A stretch of 14,229 nt of DNA from Pseudomonadota bacterium (GCA_018241165.1 JAFEEK010000221.1:1-14229); one strand, 5' to 3'. Positions 1 to 8,954 are shown, counted from the stretch's first letter. Numbers and translations: made by a program. The notes: generated from the letters alone by a model not told the origin.

Positions 1-123
<123 letters not shown>

Positions 124-181
124 CCGATGCTGCATCGCGACTGGTGACGCGCCGACTCGCGCGGCAAGAATGCTTCCGGCC

Positions 182-219
182 AAAAAAACGGGCCGCACAA
201 GGCGGCCCGTAATTTTGTT
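182..219. terminator. Bidirectional rho-independent terminator between glmS and the TonB-dependent receptor
   Basis: A perfect 9-bp stem (ACGGGCCGC at 188-196, GCGGCCCGT at 202-210) closes a 5-nt loop. It is preceded by seven A residues (182-188) and followed by AATTTTGTT (211-219). Read on the plus strand the tail is T-rich and would end glmS. Read on the minus strand the A tract becomes a run of T and would end the receptor transcript. The symmetry and the position between two convergent stop codons support use in both directions. Confidence 0.9.
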
Positions 220-236
220 GCCGGTTGCAGCCTCGA

Positions 237-3158
237 TCAGAACTTGAGGCTGGCTTCCACATACCAGAAGCGGCCGGGCAGATCGTAGTTCGACGCGTCG
301 TAGCCGTTGAGCGAGCAGCTCAGGCACACCGGCGCTTCCTTGGCGAACACGTTGTTGATGCCGGCCGACACCGTCAGCGGCGTGCTCAACGGAACATTCC
401 AGCTCGCGCGCACGTCGTGGTAGGTGGTGGCGCCAAGACGGTTGAATCCGTCCGGGAACTGCGCCGTGGCCGCGCCCTTGCAGATCGCGTAACCGCCAGC
501 GGCCGCGCAATCCTCGGTCAGCGCAGACATGTAACGCATGGCCCAGCCTGCCGACCATTCGCCGTAAGTCCAGGTCGTGCGCAGGGTGGATCGGATGCGC
601 GCGATGCCGCTGTCGTGCACCTCGATACCGACGCCGTCCGGCTCGGCCAGACCCGTGGTCGTGTCGATCGCACTATATTTGTCGACATAGGTGCTCTGCC
701 AACTTGCGCCGAGGCGGCCCCAGCCCATTTCCGGGCCGACCCAGTTCACACCGAAGTCGAAGCCGCGCGTATCGACTTTGCCAAGGTTGCCCAGCGTGTC
801 GTTGAGGAAGGCGATGTAACCTGCGGCATTGCGATCCTGCACGCCGCAGAACACCGGATCGAGCGTTTGCGCGCAGCGGTTGAGCAGGGTTTGCGCATCT
901 TTCGCCTGGATCGCGTCATTGACGTTGATCTTGTACCAGGTCAGCTCGAAGTCGAGCTTCTGCGACCAACCCGTGTTCTCGGCCCACGACGGACTGTAGA
1001 CGCCGCCCAAGGTGGTGTTCTTGGATTTTTCCGGTTGCAAATTGCGGTTGCCGCCGGTGAGTACCGAGATCTGCGTGTTGGATTGCTGGTAGGTAGCCGG
1101 ATTCGGCACGCCCAGGGCCTTGCAATTCGCCGCCACGGTCGGGCTCTGGATCGGGCTGTCGAAATTGCACGGATCGGTCAGGGTTGCGTCGAAGCGCGCG
1201 AACGTGCCGTACAACTCGCCGATCGACGGCGCGCGGAAGCCTTGCGCCCAGGTGCCGCGGAAGGTCAGGTCGTCGTTCAACTGCCAGCGGAAGCCAACCT
1301 TGCTGTTGGTGGTGCCACCGAACGTGGAGTAATCCGAATAGCGCGAGGCCACGTCGATGTTCAACGCCTTGGCAAACGGCGCGTCAGCGACCAGCGGTGC
1401 GTTCAACTCGACATAGAACTCATCGACGTTGTAACCGCCCGAGGTTGCCTTGGATGGCACGCCGTTGGAGTCGCCCGCGGCCACGACCGCATCCGGTGTG
1501 TAGGTGCCGGACAGGTTGCGATGCTCGTACCCGGTGGCGAAATCCAGCGCGCCGGCCGGCAGCTGGAACAGGTCGCCGGACAGGTTCGCCGTGACCACGC
1601 CCATGGCTTGATGGCTCAGATCGTGCTCGTTGTACAGGATGTAATTGAGCATGTCCGGCGTCAACGTGCCCGGGCCGCCGAACAGATTGACCGGCACGCA
1701 CCTCGGGTCAGCCTGACAGGCCGCCAGCGGGCCGACGCCCTCGGCGATGTGCGCCATGTTGTAGGTGCCGGTGACATTCTGGGTGGCGTTGTTGTCGGTG
1801 CGGACGACGTTCACATCCCAGTTGTAGTTGTGCTCGTTCCAGCCGAAGCTGCCGGTAAGGCCGGTGGCGAAATAGCGCGTGTCCACGTCCTGGCTGAAGA
1901 TGCGCGGGCCACCTTCGACCGGGCGCCGGCCGAGGCCGAAGTCCGGGCTGTTCGAATCCAGGGTGAAACCGAACGGGTTGTACGGATTGGTCTTGTCGAT
2001 ATTGACCGTGTAGCAGCGATCGATCAGGAAACAGAACGCCTGGCCGATGAAGATCGGTTCCGGCGCGGCCTGGTTGGTCGACTTGCGCGTGTTGTACAGG
2101 CCTTTCATGTACCAGTGGATGTCATCGGTGAGCTTGTAGTCGGTCTGGGCAAAGAAACCGGTGCGCTCCGACGGCGTCAACAGCAGGTTGTACGGCGCGA
2201 AATTGAAACGATCCGGCCCGCCACGCCAATGGTGGTAACCGGACGGGAACTGCTGCACACCGCCGGACGGCGCCACGCCATTGGCCGTGATGTTGCAAAA
2301 GCCACCAGGGCACAAGCCGCCAAAATCGACGCCTCCGGGGGTATCGAACAGGACGCGCGTGGTCGGCGTGGCCGACGAACAGTTGTCCAGGCCGGTGCCG
2401 GGCACGCAGGTCGTGCTGGAACGGTCCCAGTCCGCAGCGCTGATGCGATTCTGCTTGTAGTGGCTGATGTCGACGAAGAAGCTGTAGCGATCGCCATGGC
2501 CGCCGAAGGAAACGTCCCCGTTCACGGTCTTGCCGTCGCCAACCGAATAGTTGCCATAGTAGGCGTGGAGCGCGCCGCCATCCTGGCCTTTCTTGGTGAT
2601 GATGTTGATCACGCCGGCGATAGCGTCCGAACCGTACAGCGCGGAGGCGCCGTCGGTGAGGATCTCGATGCGGTCGACGATGCCGGCCGGAATCGTGTTC
2701 AGGTCGACAGCGGCGGACACGCCCGAGGCCGAGGATTCGTTCACCCAGCGCAGGCCGTCGACGAGGATCAGGGTGCGCTTGGCGTTGAGGTTGCGCAGGG
2801 AGATCGTGGTCGAACCCGAGCCTACGCCCGAGCCGTCCGGTGCGAAGCCGAAATTGCCGGCCGAGTTGAATTTGGTGTTGAGCGCCGAGCCGCTGACCGA
2901 CAATTGCTGGATCACGTCGCCGATCGAGGCGAGGCCGGTCTGTGCAATGTCCTTCGCCGAGATCGTGACGACCGGCGTCTGGTCGGCGATTTCGGCCTTC
3001 TTGATGCGCGAACCGGTGACTTCGATGGCTTCGAGTTTCTGCGCATCGCTGCCAGGTTTGTTCTGGGCCAGAACCGGCGTGGCAACCATGCCCAGCATCA
3101 AACCGCCCAGGGCAGCGGAAATACCGGCCGCAAGCAGGCGCGGGTTGTAGCGTGTCAT
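237..3158 (-). CDS. TonB-dependent outer-membrane receptor (substrate unknown)
   Basis: This 973-residue protein has a clear Sec signal peptide (about residues 1-31, cleavage after VLA). A TonB-box-like [13 protein letters not shown] follows, then a plug domain (about 60-190) with [14 protein letters not shown] and the [17 protein letters not shown] motif. The rest is a long beta-barrel ending in aromatic F ([10 protein letters not shown]), as expected for BAM-assembled barrels. Such receptors take up siderophores, vitamins, sugars or peptides across the outer membrane using TonB-ExbBD energy; nothing here identifies the substrate. The ATG is preceded by GGGAG about 8 nt upstream, and the signal peptide starts directly there. 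All 16 cysteines fall in eight close pairs, such as CPGGFC, CFLIDRC and CLSC, suggesting disulfide-braced extracellular loops. No TonB, regulator or enzyme gene lies beside it. It diverges from slt, with a palindrome in the gap that could be its operator. Confidence 0.93.
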   Translation of the reverse strand: MTRYNPRLLAAGISAALGGLMLGMVATPVLAQNKPGSDAQKLEAIEVTGSRIKKAEIADQTPVVTISAKDIAQTGLASIGDVIQQLSVSGSALNTKFNSAGNFGFAPDGSGVGSGSTTISLRNLNAKRTLILVDGLRWVNESSASGVSAAVDLNTIPAGIVDRIEILTDGASALYGSDAIAGVINIITKKGQDGGALHAYYGNYSVGDGKTVNGDVSFGGHGDRYSFFVDISHYKQNRISAADWDRSSTTCVPGTGLDNCSSATPTTRVLFDTPGGVDFGGLCPGGFCNITANGVAPSGGVQQFPSGYHHWRGGPDRFNFAPYNLLLTPSERTGFFAQTDYKLTDDIHWYMKGLYNTRKSTNQAAPEPIFIGQAFCFLIDRCYTVNIDKTNPYNPFGFTLDSNSPDFGLGRRPVEGGPRIFSQDVDTRYFATGLTGSFGWNEHNYNWDVNVVRTDNNATQNVTGTYNMAHIAEGVGPLAACQADPRCVPVNLFGGPGTLTPDMLNYILYNEHDLSHQAMGVVTANLSGDLFQLPAGALDFATGYEHRNLSGTYTPDAVVAAGDSNGVPSKATSGGYNVDEFYVELNAPLVADAPFAKALNIDVASRYSDYSTFGGTTNSKVGFRWQLNDDLTFRGTWAQGFRAPSIGELYGTFARFDATLTDPCNFDSPIQSPTVAANCKALGVPNPATYQQSNTQISVLTGGNRNLQPEKSKNTTLGGVYSPSWAENTGWSQKLDFELTWYKINVNDAIQAKDAQTLLNRCAQTLDPVFCGVQDRNAAGYIAFLNDTLGNLGKVDTRGFDFGVNWVGPEMGWGRLGASWQSTYVDKYSAIDTTTGLAEPDGVGIEVHDSGIARIRSTLRTTWTYGEWSAGWAMRYMSALTEDCAAAGGYAICKGAATAQFPDGFNRLGATTYHDVRASWNVPLSTPLTVSAGINNVFAKEAPVCLSCSLNGYDASNYDLPGRFWYVEASLKF

Positions 3159-3262
3159 AGGTAGTCTCCCAAAGTGAATGATCGAGTGAAAACCGGATGC
3201 AACCAGGACCTCGGCAACTCCGGGGCCGCGTTGTAAAATTTTTGTAATGTAGCGGCGATCAT

Positions 3263-3284
3263 GGCACAGCGCATGCGCTTTGCC
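3263..3284. promoter_or_regulatory. 22-bp near-perfect palindrome in the divergent receptor/slt intergenic region
   Basis: The core AGCGCATGCGCT (3268-3279) is a perfect 12-bp palindrome. It is extended by GGCA (3263-3266) and TGCC (3281-3284), with one mismatched pair at 3267/3280, so 10 of 11 base pairs match. No T run follows on either strand, so it does not look like a terminator. It lies about 105 bp upstream of the receptor start and 74 bp upstream of the slt ATG. An AT-rich patch follows on the receptor side (3231-3248). A poor -10-like TACATT (minus strand, 3246-3251) would put the palindrome over its -35 position. A dimeric regulator operator is plausible but unproven. The rest of the gap (3159-3357) shows no convincing promoter. 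Confidence 0.4.
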
Positions 3285-3357
3285 TAGGGGCCAAAAGCCA
3301 TGCAGAAGGCGCCCGCGTTGGACTACACTGGATGACGTGACCGATGCGGCAAAAATA

Positions 3358-5403
3358 ATGTTTGGACGTCCATACTTGCGTGCATTTCAGCTGTTTGGCG
3401 CGGGATTTGCCCTGATCGCAGGCTTCGCCGCCCGCGCCGACGATCTGGCCGGCCAACGTGCGCGTTTTCCGCTGGTTTGGGAGGCCGCGCAGCATGGTCC
3501 GGACGGCGCCTGGCGCAAGCTTGCGTCAGGGCTGGAGAGTTATCCGCTGTTTCCCTACCTGGAACTGGCCTCGCTGCAACGGCGCATCCAGGACGTGCAG
3601 GATCCGGAAGCCAGAAAATTTCTCGCCGCCTGGCCGGATTCGCTGCCGGCGAAATTGTGGCGCGACGCCTACCTGACCGAGCTCGCACGGCGCGAAAACT
3701 GGAAGGACTTTCTGGATTTGTATACCGCCGACGGGGCGAGCCAGACGCAACAATGCAACGCCCTGCACGCACGCATCGCGCTCGGCAAGAAGGTGGATTT
3801 TCATGCCGATGCCGAAGCATTGTGGCTGTCCGCAAAGCCCCTGCCGGACGCCTGCGCTGCTGTAACCGCATGGTCGCGGGATAAATTGACGCCTGCCCTG
3901 ATCTGGCAACGCATCGATCTTGCTGCAAGCGCCGGGCAAGCCGGACTCGTCGACACGCTCGCGACCATGCTCGAGGGCAGCGCACGCAACGACGCGCAGC
4001 GCATCGCCGCCGCGATTCGCGATCCGGCAGGCGCGCTGGACAAGGCCGCGGCATGGCCGGACGACGCGCGCGCGCGGCAAGCCGCAACCGTCGCTTTCCT
4101 GCGCCTGGCGCGGCGCAACAGCGACAGCGCCGAATCGCAGTGGTCGAAATTGTCCACGCACTTCCACTTCGATGCCGGCCAGCGCGACGACATCATGCGC
4201 GCGATCGCCGTCTTCAACGCATCGAGCTATGCGCCGGATGCGTTGCGCCGTCTCGACGCGCTGCCGGCGCAGGCCACCGACGACACCAGCCGCGAATGGC
4301 GCGTGCGCCTGGCCGTGGCCGCGCAGGACTGGAAAGACGCGCTGGCTGCGCTCGACACGATGAGCGACACGCAAAAATCCGACGCGCGTTGGCGCTACCT
4401 GCGCGCACGCGTGCTGGTGAAACTCGACCGCAAGGACGCAGCAACATCGATCTTCGAATCCGTCGCGCGCGAGGCGAATTTCCACGGCTTTCTCGCCGCC
4501 GACTGGCTCAAGTTGCCGTATACGATCTGCGCGAGCGAGATCACGACCGATGCCGCCATCGACAAATCCCTGCGCAAACAAGCCGACCTTGCGCGCGCGT
4601 TCGAATTCTTCGCCATCGATCGCCTGCCACAGGCGCGGCGCGAATGGGATTTCGCGCTGTCGCGACTGGATGCTGCGCAACGCAAACAGGCGGTGCTGCT
4701 CGCCGCGGATCGCGGCTGGCACGACCGCGCCGTCTACGCCTTCAATCGCGGCGACGACCTGCATTACTACGACCTGCGTTTTCCATTGGCGCGACGCGGC
4801 GACGTCGTGAGCGATGCCCGCGCCGCGGGCATCGACCCGGCCTGGGCCTACGCCATCATCCGCGCCGAAAGCGCGTGGACCACCGATGCGCGTTCCGGCG
4901 CCGACGCGTTCGGCCTGATGCAATTGCTGCCGGGCACGGCGAAACACCTGGCCAAGCAACTCGGCGTGTCGTTTTCCGGCGCGGCCGCCTTGTTCGATCC
5001 GGACCTGAACATCCGCCTCGGCACGCAATACCTGGCGAAGATGGCTTTGCGCTACGACGGCAGTCCCTGGCTGGCAACCGCCGCGTACAACGCCGGTCCC
5101 GACCCGGTCGGGCGCTGGATCGATGCGCGCGACAGCCTCGAGCCGGATTTTTTCATCGAAACGATTCCGTACAAGGAAACCCGCGAATATGTCGCGCGCG
5201 TGCTCGCGTTCGCGGTGATCTACGACTGGCGCCTGAATCGCAAGGTGATTCCGCTCGCTGCGCGCCTTCCGCACATCGGCAAGGCCTACGCGCCGCCGCC
5301 CGCGAATGCACCGCGCAAGGATGTGGTGTGTCAGGTTTCCAAATCGGACTCCAACCAGGTTTCTGTTTCACCGACCCCGACTGCGAAGCGTCCCGATTTC
5401 TGA
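3358..5403 (+). CDS. slt: Soluble lytic murein transglycosylase (Slt70-like)
   Basis: From ATG 3358 the protein has 681 residues and starts with a signal peptide (MFGRPYLRAFQLFGAGFALI, cleavage near ARA/DD, about residue 27). The middle, to about residue 480, is alpha-helical and charged, as in the superhelical U and L domains of Slt70. The C-terminal goose-type lysozyme-like domain has the catalytic glutamate in RAESAW (E504), GLMQLLPGTA (from 519), AAYNAGP (575-581) and IPYKETREYVARVL. Family members act in the periplasm, cleaving the MurNAc-GlcNAc bond of peptidoglycan with formation of 1,6-anhydroMurNAc during wall turnover. Length is near that of Slt70 (645 residues with its signal). No Shine-Dalgarno precedes ATG 3358. 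An in-frame GTG at 3337 lies 7 nt after a -10-like TACACT (3324-3329) and is an alternative start, while the frame stays open back to TTG 3280. The start is therefore uncertain, but the identity is not. Confidence 0.93.
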   Translation: MFGRPYLRAFQLFGAGFALIAGFAARADDLAGQRARFPLVWEAAQHGPDGAWRKLASGLESYPLFPYLELASLQRRIQDVQDPEARKFLAAWPDSLPAKLWRDAYLTELARRENWKDFLDLYTADGASQTQQCNALHARIALGKKVDFHADAEALWLSAKPLPDACAAVTAWSRDKLTPALIWQRIDLAASAGQAGLVDTLATMLEGSARNDAQRIAAAIRDPAGALDKAAAWPDDARARQAATVAFLRLARRNSDSAESQWSKLSTHFHFDAGQRDDIMRAIAVFNASSYAPDALRRLDALPAQATDDTSREWRVRLAVAAQDWKDALAALDTMSDTQKSDARWRYLRARVLVKLDRKDAATSIFESVAREANFHGFLAADWLKLPYTICASEITTDAAIDKSLRKQADLARAFEFFAIDRLPQARREWDFALSRLDAAQRKQAVLLAADRGWHDRAVYAFNRGDDLHYYDLRFPLARRGDVVSDARAAGIDPAWAYAIIRAESAWTTDARSGADAFGLMQLLPGTAKHLAKQLGVSFSGAAALFDPDLNIRLGTQYLAKMALRYDGSPWLATAAYNAGPDPVGRWIDARDSLEPDFFIETIPYKETREYVARVLAFAVIYDWRLNRKVIPLAARLPHIGKAYAPPPANAPRKDVVCQVSKSDSNQVSVSPTPTAKRPDF

Positions 5404-5442
5404 GATGATTCGGGGCGAAGGCAATCGCCAAGGGAAGTTCTC

Positions 5443-7587
5443 ATGTCGAGCCACTCGCTACGCAAGCAGGCATGTTTCTGGGCAACATTGGTGCTTTCGC
5501 TTGGCAATGTGTGTGTTGCAAACACCCCGGCGAACCCTGCATTCAGTGAACAATGGCGCAACATCCTGGGCGCGGACTCCACCGCCGCCAGTGGAATCGC
5601 TGTCGCCGATGTTACCGGCGACGGCAAGCCGGACATGGTTTTCACTGGCAATCGAAACGGCACCTCGATCCTGTTCGTGTTGTCGCAACAGGCAGATCAG
5701 AGTATCGGCATCTCGCAAGCGCTGGTATTGCCGGACACGACCGGCATAGTGAAGGTACTTTCGGCCACCATCGGCGGCAGTGCACATGTGTTCACGCTAG
5801 CGGCCGACGGCACCCTGCGCGATTTTTCCGGCTGGCCGTTGGCCGAACAAGACAAATTCACGGTCGCCGCGAATGCAACGTCCGCCGCAATCGGAGATCT
5901 TGATGGCGGTGGAAGCGCCAGTCTCGTGGTGCTGACATCCGGTTCCCTGTATGCCTACGCCACCAACAATGGGGCGCAATTGTGGACTTACCCGGTTTCG
6001 GGTGCGTCCGAAGTCGCGCTGGCACAGCTCGATGCCAATCCCGAATCAGAGATCATCCTGAATACGACGCCAGGACTCGTCATCGACGGCCTGACCCGGG
6101 CCACCGACTGGCAATACATCGACGGGTTCGGATCCCATTTGGCCACGGGTCATGCGCTCGGTGATGCCACCACGCAATTCGCCGGAGCAACGTCGTGGTC
6201 TTCGTTTTCCGTATTTCGCGGCACTCCGTGGTCGCCGCTGTGGAGCGCCGGAAATTCGAACGGCGGCATCGCGGCCCTGGCGTTCGCAAACCTCGACAAC
6301 AACAACTACGACGTCATCCTCGAAGGCGACGCGCAATGGGGCTCGATAAACGCCTACGACACGAGTACGCAGCAGTTGCGTTTTTCGATCCACAATCCCG
6401 GCTGGGGCATCAACGCCGTCGAATCTGCCGATATCAAGGGGAACAGCATCCCGGAAATCGTTTTCGGTGCGGCGCAGCCATCCTTTAACGCCATAGCAAT
6501 GGAGGCAGTTAATAATCGCAGCGGCCTGGTCGATTGGTCCTTCGCACCACTGCAGGGCGTTTTCTCGCCAGTAGCCCTCGGCGATGTCGATGGCGATGGC
6601 CATGACGAGTTTGTCGTTGCCGGCAATAATTACAATGGCTACGGGGCTGTCGATATTTACGACGCCGATACAGGTGTATTGAAATGGACATCACCCAACG
6701 TCGGCGGCAATGGCAACGATCCGTTCGCCATTTCTACTTCACGAATCCTTCTTTTGCCACATGCTGCAGATGCTGCGATGGACATCGTCCTTGCCGGCAG
6801 CAGCGGCTACGACGGGCGAATTGATGTCCTGGACGGTGCGACGAAGACCGTCAAACTGCAGATCGGCAGCTACGCCAGCGGGCCATTGGGAAGCCGCTAT
6901 TTGATGGATGCCGCGGCGGTCGATTTCGACAACGACGGGGTCATGGATTTCGTAGCTGCAACCGAACCGAGCAGCACAGGATCAAGTGGAGCCGAATTGC
7001 AGGTGTTTTCGGGCGTCGACGGGCATCCGTTGTGGACATCCGTGCAGATGGGTTCGGGCTTCTCGAACATCCTTGGCGTGCTGGTCACCGGCCCCGCATC
7101 TTCGCCATCCAGTGAAATGATCGCCGTACTTCCCGGAAGCTTGCGTGCCTACAACATCCAGACCCACTTGCTCGACTGGACACTGGTTGCCACGGCCGAT
7201 GGGGCGACCTACGTACCGCATGGCGTGAATGGTGCAGAGATCGCCGTATTCCAGCACAACGGAGCGGTCGCATTCTACGACGCCGCGACCCAGGCGTATT
7301 TGCGTGGTTTTTCATTGCCCGCGCCGGTCAACGCGATATCGGCATTGAATGGCGACATCGGGAATCTGCTGGTCGCCGACAACGGCGCGCCCACATTGGT
7401 CGACGGTACGACCGGAACTGTCACGGCGACAGCCATTGCGCTCGGATCGAGTCTCGGGCAAGGCAATCAGGTGGCCGCGATCACACGCGGTGGCGGCATC
7501 TGGAAAGTGGCGTCAGGCGATCAATTCGGCGTCGCCCTTCATCAGCTCGAATTCGATCGCATCTTTGCGGATGGTTTCGGCAATTAG
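5443..7587 (+). CDS. Exported FG-GAP/VCBS-repeat beta-propeller protein with C-terminal FADGF tail
   Basis: This 714-residue protein has a signal peptide (charged SLRKQ, then a hydrophobic core, cleavage near VCVA at about residue 26). Its body is a series of FG-GAP-like blades: VADVTGDGKPD (D56 onwards), IGDLDGGGSASLVV, ALAQLDANPESEIIL, AFANLDNNNYDVILEG, DIKGNSIPEIVFG, GDVDGDGHDEFVVAG (D381 onwards) and VDFDNDGVMDFVAA (D494 onwards). Those with intact DxDGDG loops should bind calcium; others are degenerate. Such integrin-like propellers are adhesion or scaffold modules. No catalytic motif is visible, so the function is unknown. It ends in DRIFADGFGN, nearly the same tail as the unrelated large protein beyond cca. 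A Shine-Dalgarno AGGGA (5431-5435) lies 7 nt before the ATG. It starts 39 bp after slt with no terminator between, so read-through from slt is possible. By eye its codons are less GC-biased than those of its neighbours (not computed). Confidence 0.85.
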   Translation: MSSHSLRKQACFWATLVLSLGNVCVANTPANPAFSEQWRNILGADSTAASGIAVADVTGDGKPDMVFTGNRNGTSILFVLSQQADQSIGISQALVLPDTTGIVKVLSATIGGSAHVFTLAADGTLRDFSGWPLAEQDKFTVAANATSAAIGDLDGGGSASLVVLTSGSLYAYATNNGAQLWTYPVSGASEVALAQLDANPESEIILNTTPGLVIDGLTRATDWQYIDGFGSHLATGHALGDATTQFAGATSWSSFSVFRGTPWSPLWSAGNSNGGIAALAFANLDNNNYDVILEGDAQWGSINAYDTSTQQLRFSIHNPGWGINAVESADIKGNSIPEIVFGAAQPSFNAIAMEAVNNRSGLVDWSFAPLQGVFSPVALGDVDGDGHDEFVVAGNNYNGYGAVDIYDADTGVLKWTSPNVGGNGNDPFAISTSRILLLPHAADAAMDIVLAGSSGYDGRIDVLDGATKTVKLQIGSYASGPLGSRYLMDAAAVDFDNDGVMDFVAATEPSSTGSSGAELQVFSGVDGHPLWTSVQMGSGFSNILGVLVTGPASSPSSEMIAVLPGSLRAYNIQTHLLDWTLVATADGATYVPHGVNGAEIAVFQHNGAVAFYDAATQAYLRGFSLPAPVNAISALNGDIGNLLVADNGAPTLVDGTTGTVTATAIALGSSLGQGNQVAAITRGGGIWKVASGDQFGVALHQLEFDRIFADGFGN
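7555..7587 (+). other. C-terminal FADGF tail of the FG-GAP protein (putative sorting signal)
   Basis: The last ten codons before the stop encode DRIFADGFGN. This matches the D-x-[IL]-F-A-D-G-F tail of the large repeat protein (8913-8954), although the two use different synonymous codons at nearly every position. The tail carries no hydrophobic helix plus basic end, so it is unlike PEP-CTERM or LPXTG signals. A role in sorting or surface retention is inferred only from its conservation and terminal position. Confidence 0.5.
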
Positions 7588-7608
7588 CGGACACCGGCTG
7601 ATGTACCC

Positions 7609-7637
7609 ATGCGGTGATGCCGCATAATGCGCGCATG
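7609..7637 (+). promoter_or_regulatory. cca start region: -10-like box, small hairpin, no ribosome binding site
   Basis: A -10-like CATAAT (7623-7628, 5 of 6 to TATAAT) ends 6 nt before the cca ATG (7635). Transcription from it would begin at or next to the A of the start codon and give a leaderless mRNA. No Shine-Dalgarno is present, and no good -35 is seen. The same DNA has a 6-bp stem (ATGCGG 7609-7614, CCGCAT 7620-7625) with a 5-nt loop. In a longer transcript coming from the FG-GAP gene, CATGCG (7608-7613) could also pair with CGCATG (7632-7637) over the start codon. Confidence 0.3.
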
Positions 7638-8879
7638 AAAACCTTTCTGGTCGGCGGCGCCGTGCGCGATCGCCTGCTCGGCCTGCCGGTCACCGATCGC
7701 GATTACGTCGTCGTCGGCGCCACGCCGGACGCAATGCTGCGCGCCGGGTTCAAGCCGGTCGGCAAGGATTTCCCCGTGTTCCTGCATCCGCAAACGCAAG
7801 AGGAATACGCGTTGGCGCGCACCGAACGCAAGACCGGCCGCGGCTATCACGGTTTCGCGTTCGATACCGATCCGTCGGTCACGCTGGAAGACGATCTGCG
7901 CCGACGCGACCTGACCATCAATGCGATCGCGCAGGATGATGACGGCGCATTGATCGACCCGTTCGCCGGTGCGGCGGATTTGCGCGCCGGCATCTTGCGC
8001 CATGTGTCGGCGGCATTCGCCGAAGACCCGGTGCGCATCCTGCGCGTGGCACGCTTTGCCGCGCGCTATGCCGAGCGCGGATTCCGCATCGCCGCCGCGA
8101 CGCAGGAACTGATGCGCGTCATGGTCCGCGATGGCGAGGTCGATCACCTGGTGCCCGAGCGGGTCTGGGCGGAAACGCGCAAGGCACTGGCCGAACGCGC
8201 GCCGAGCGCCTTCGTGCGCGCGTTGCGCGATTGCGGCGCGCTCGCACGCATCCTGTCCGAGGTGGATGCGCTGTACGGCGTGCCGCAGCGCGCCGAATTC
8301 CATCCCGAAATCGACACCGGCGTGCATGTGGAAATGGTGCTGGACATGGCCGCGCGCATCGCGCCCGGCGATGCGCTGATCGGTTTTTGCGCGCTGACCC
8401 ACGATCTGGGCAAGGCGCTGACCCCGGCCGCCGAATTGCCGTCGCATCGCCGCCACGAACAACGCGGCGTCGTGCCGCTGCAAGCGCTCGCCGCGCGCCT
8501 GAAAGTGCCGGCGGAGTACGCCACGCTGGCCGAGCTCGTCTGCCGCCTGCACCTGCTCGCGCACACCGCGTTCGAGCTGCGTCCGAAAACCGTGCTGGAA
8601 CTGTTCGAGAAACTCGACGCGTTCCGCCAGCCCAAACGCCTGCCGCAATTCCTGCTCGCCTGCGCGGCGGACAAACGCGGGCGTATGGGCATGGCCGACA
8701 GCGATTATCCGCAGGCGCGCTACCTCACCGCCGTGTTTCACGCCGCGCTGGAACCGAAAGCGCAACCGTTGTTGGACGCCGGCCTGCGCGGCCCGGAATT
8801 GGGCGCGGCCCTGCGCCGCGCGCGCCACAAGGCGATTGCTGCTGCGATTCGCACGCACAAAAAAGATCCCGCGGGGTGA
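7635..8879 (+). CDS. cca: Multifunctional CCA-adding tRNA nucleotidyltransferase with HD domain
   Basis: This 414-residue cytoplasmic enzyme builds or repairs the 3'-CCA end of tRNAs from CTP and ATP without a template. The class II nucleotidyltransferase core is clear: LVGGAVRD at the N-terminus, metal-binding D21 and D23 in [19 protein letters not shown], and the [16 protein letters not shown] helix. The C-terminal HD phosphohydrolase domain found in gammaproteobacterial Cca is present, with H256-D257 in LTHDLGK and the following [10 protein letters not shown]. Length and order closely match the E. coli enzyme (412 residues). ATG 7635 is chosen because family members start MK-x-(F/Y)-LVGGAVRD there. 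GTG 7614 and ATG 7617 are in frame upstream but add non-conserved residues. It lies 47 bp after the FG-GAP gene. Its last codons (K-K-D-P-A-G-stop) are formed by the terminator hairpin of the convergent gene. Confidence 0.96.
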   Translation: MKTFLVGGAVRDRLLGLPVTDRDYVVVGATPDAMLRAGFKPVGKDFPVFLHPQTQEEYALARTERKTGRGYHGFAFDTDPSVTLEDDLRRRDLTINAIAQDDDGALIDPFAGAADLRAGILRHVSAAFAEDPVRILRVARFAARYAERGFRIAAATQELMRVMVRDGEVDHLVPERVWAETRKALAERAPSAFVRALRDCGALARILSEVDALYGVPQRAEFHPEIDTGVHVEMVLDMAARIAPGDALIGFCALTHDLGKALTPAAELPSHRRHEQRGVVPLQALAARLKVPAEYATLAELVCRLHLLAHTAFELRPKTVLELFEKLDAFRQPKRLPQFLLACAADKRGRMGMADSDYPQARYLTAVFHAALEPKAQPLLDAGLRGPELGAALRRARHKAIAAAIRTHKKDPAG

Positions 8880-8890
8880 GCCGCGGGATC
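8861..8890 (-). terminator. Rho-independent terminator of the repeat-protein gene, overlapping the cca stop codon
   Basis: A perfect 10-bp stem (GATCCCGCGG 8865-8874, CCGCGGGATC 8881-8890) encloses a 6-nt loop, GGTGAG, which contains the cca TGA at 8877-8879. On the minus strand the stem is followed by a run of T (the complement of the A run ending at 8864), giving a strong terminator for the large repeat-protein gene. On the plus strand the tail AAGTCTTTCG is only weakly T-rich, so termination of cca there is less certain. Confidence 0.85.
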
Positions 8891-8912
8891 AAGTCTTTCG
8901 TGAAGCGCCGGT

Positions 8913-8954
8913 TTACAAGCGGCAGCTTTCGAATCCGTCGGCGAACAGGAAGTC
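8913..8954 (-). other. C-terminal FADGF tail of the large repeat protein (putative sorting signal)
   Basis: The protein ends DFLFADGFESCRL immediately after its last Ig-like domain. D-x-[IL]-F-A-D-G-F is shared with the FG-GAP protein at 7555-7587, the two genes being otherwise unrelated. Here a Glu and, two residues on, a Cys follow the motif, whereas the other tail ends in GN. The function is inferred. Confidence 0.5.

Noticed and set aside
225..3164. A 979-codon open frame on the plus strand covering the whole receptor gene
   Set aside because: It is codon-aligned antisense to the receptor and arises because that gene avoids TTA, CTA and TCA codons. Its product is Arg/Val/Ala-rich with no domain, while the minus-strand frame has signal peptide, plug and barrel motifs.
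3526..5274. A 582-codon open frame on the minus strand within slt
   Set aside because: It is a GC-driven shadow of slt, which has clear lysozyme-fold motifs on the plus strand.
7584..8858. A 424-codon open frame on the minus strand across cca
   Set aside because: It is antisense to a clearly identified Cca; its product has no recognisable motif.
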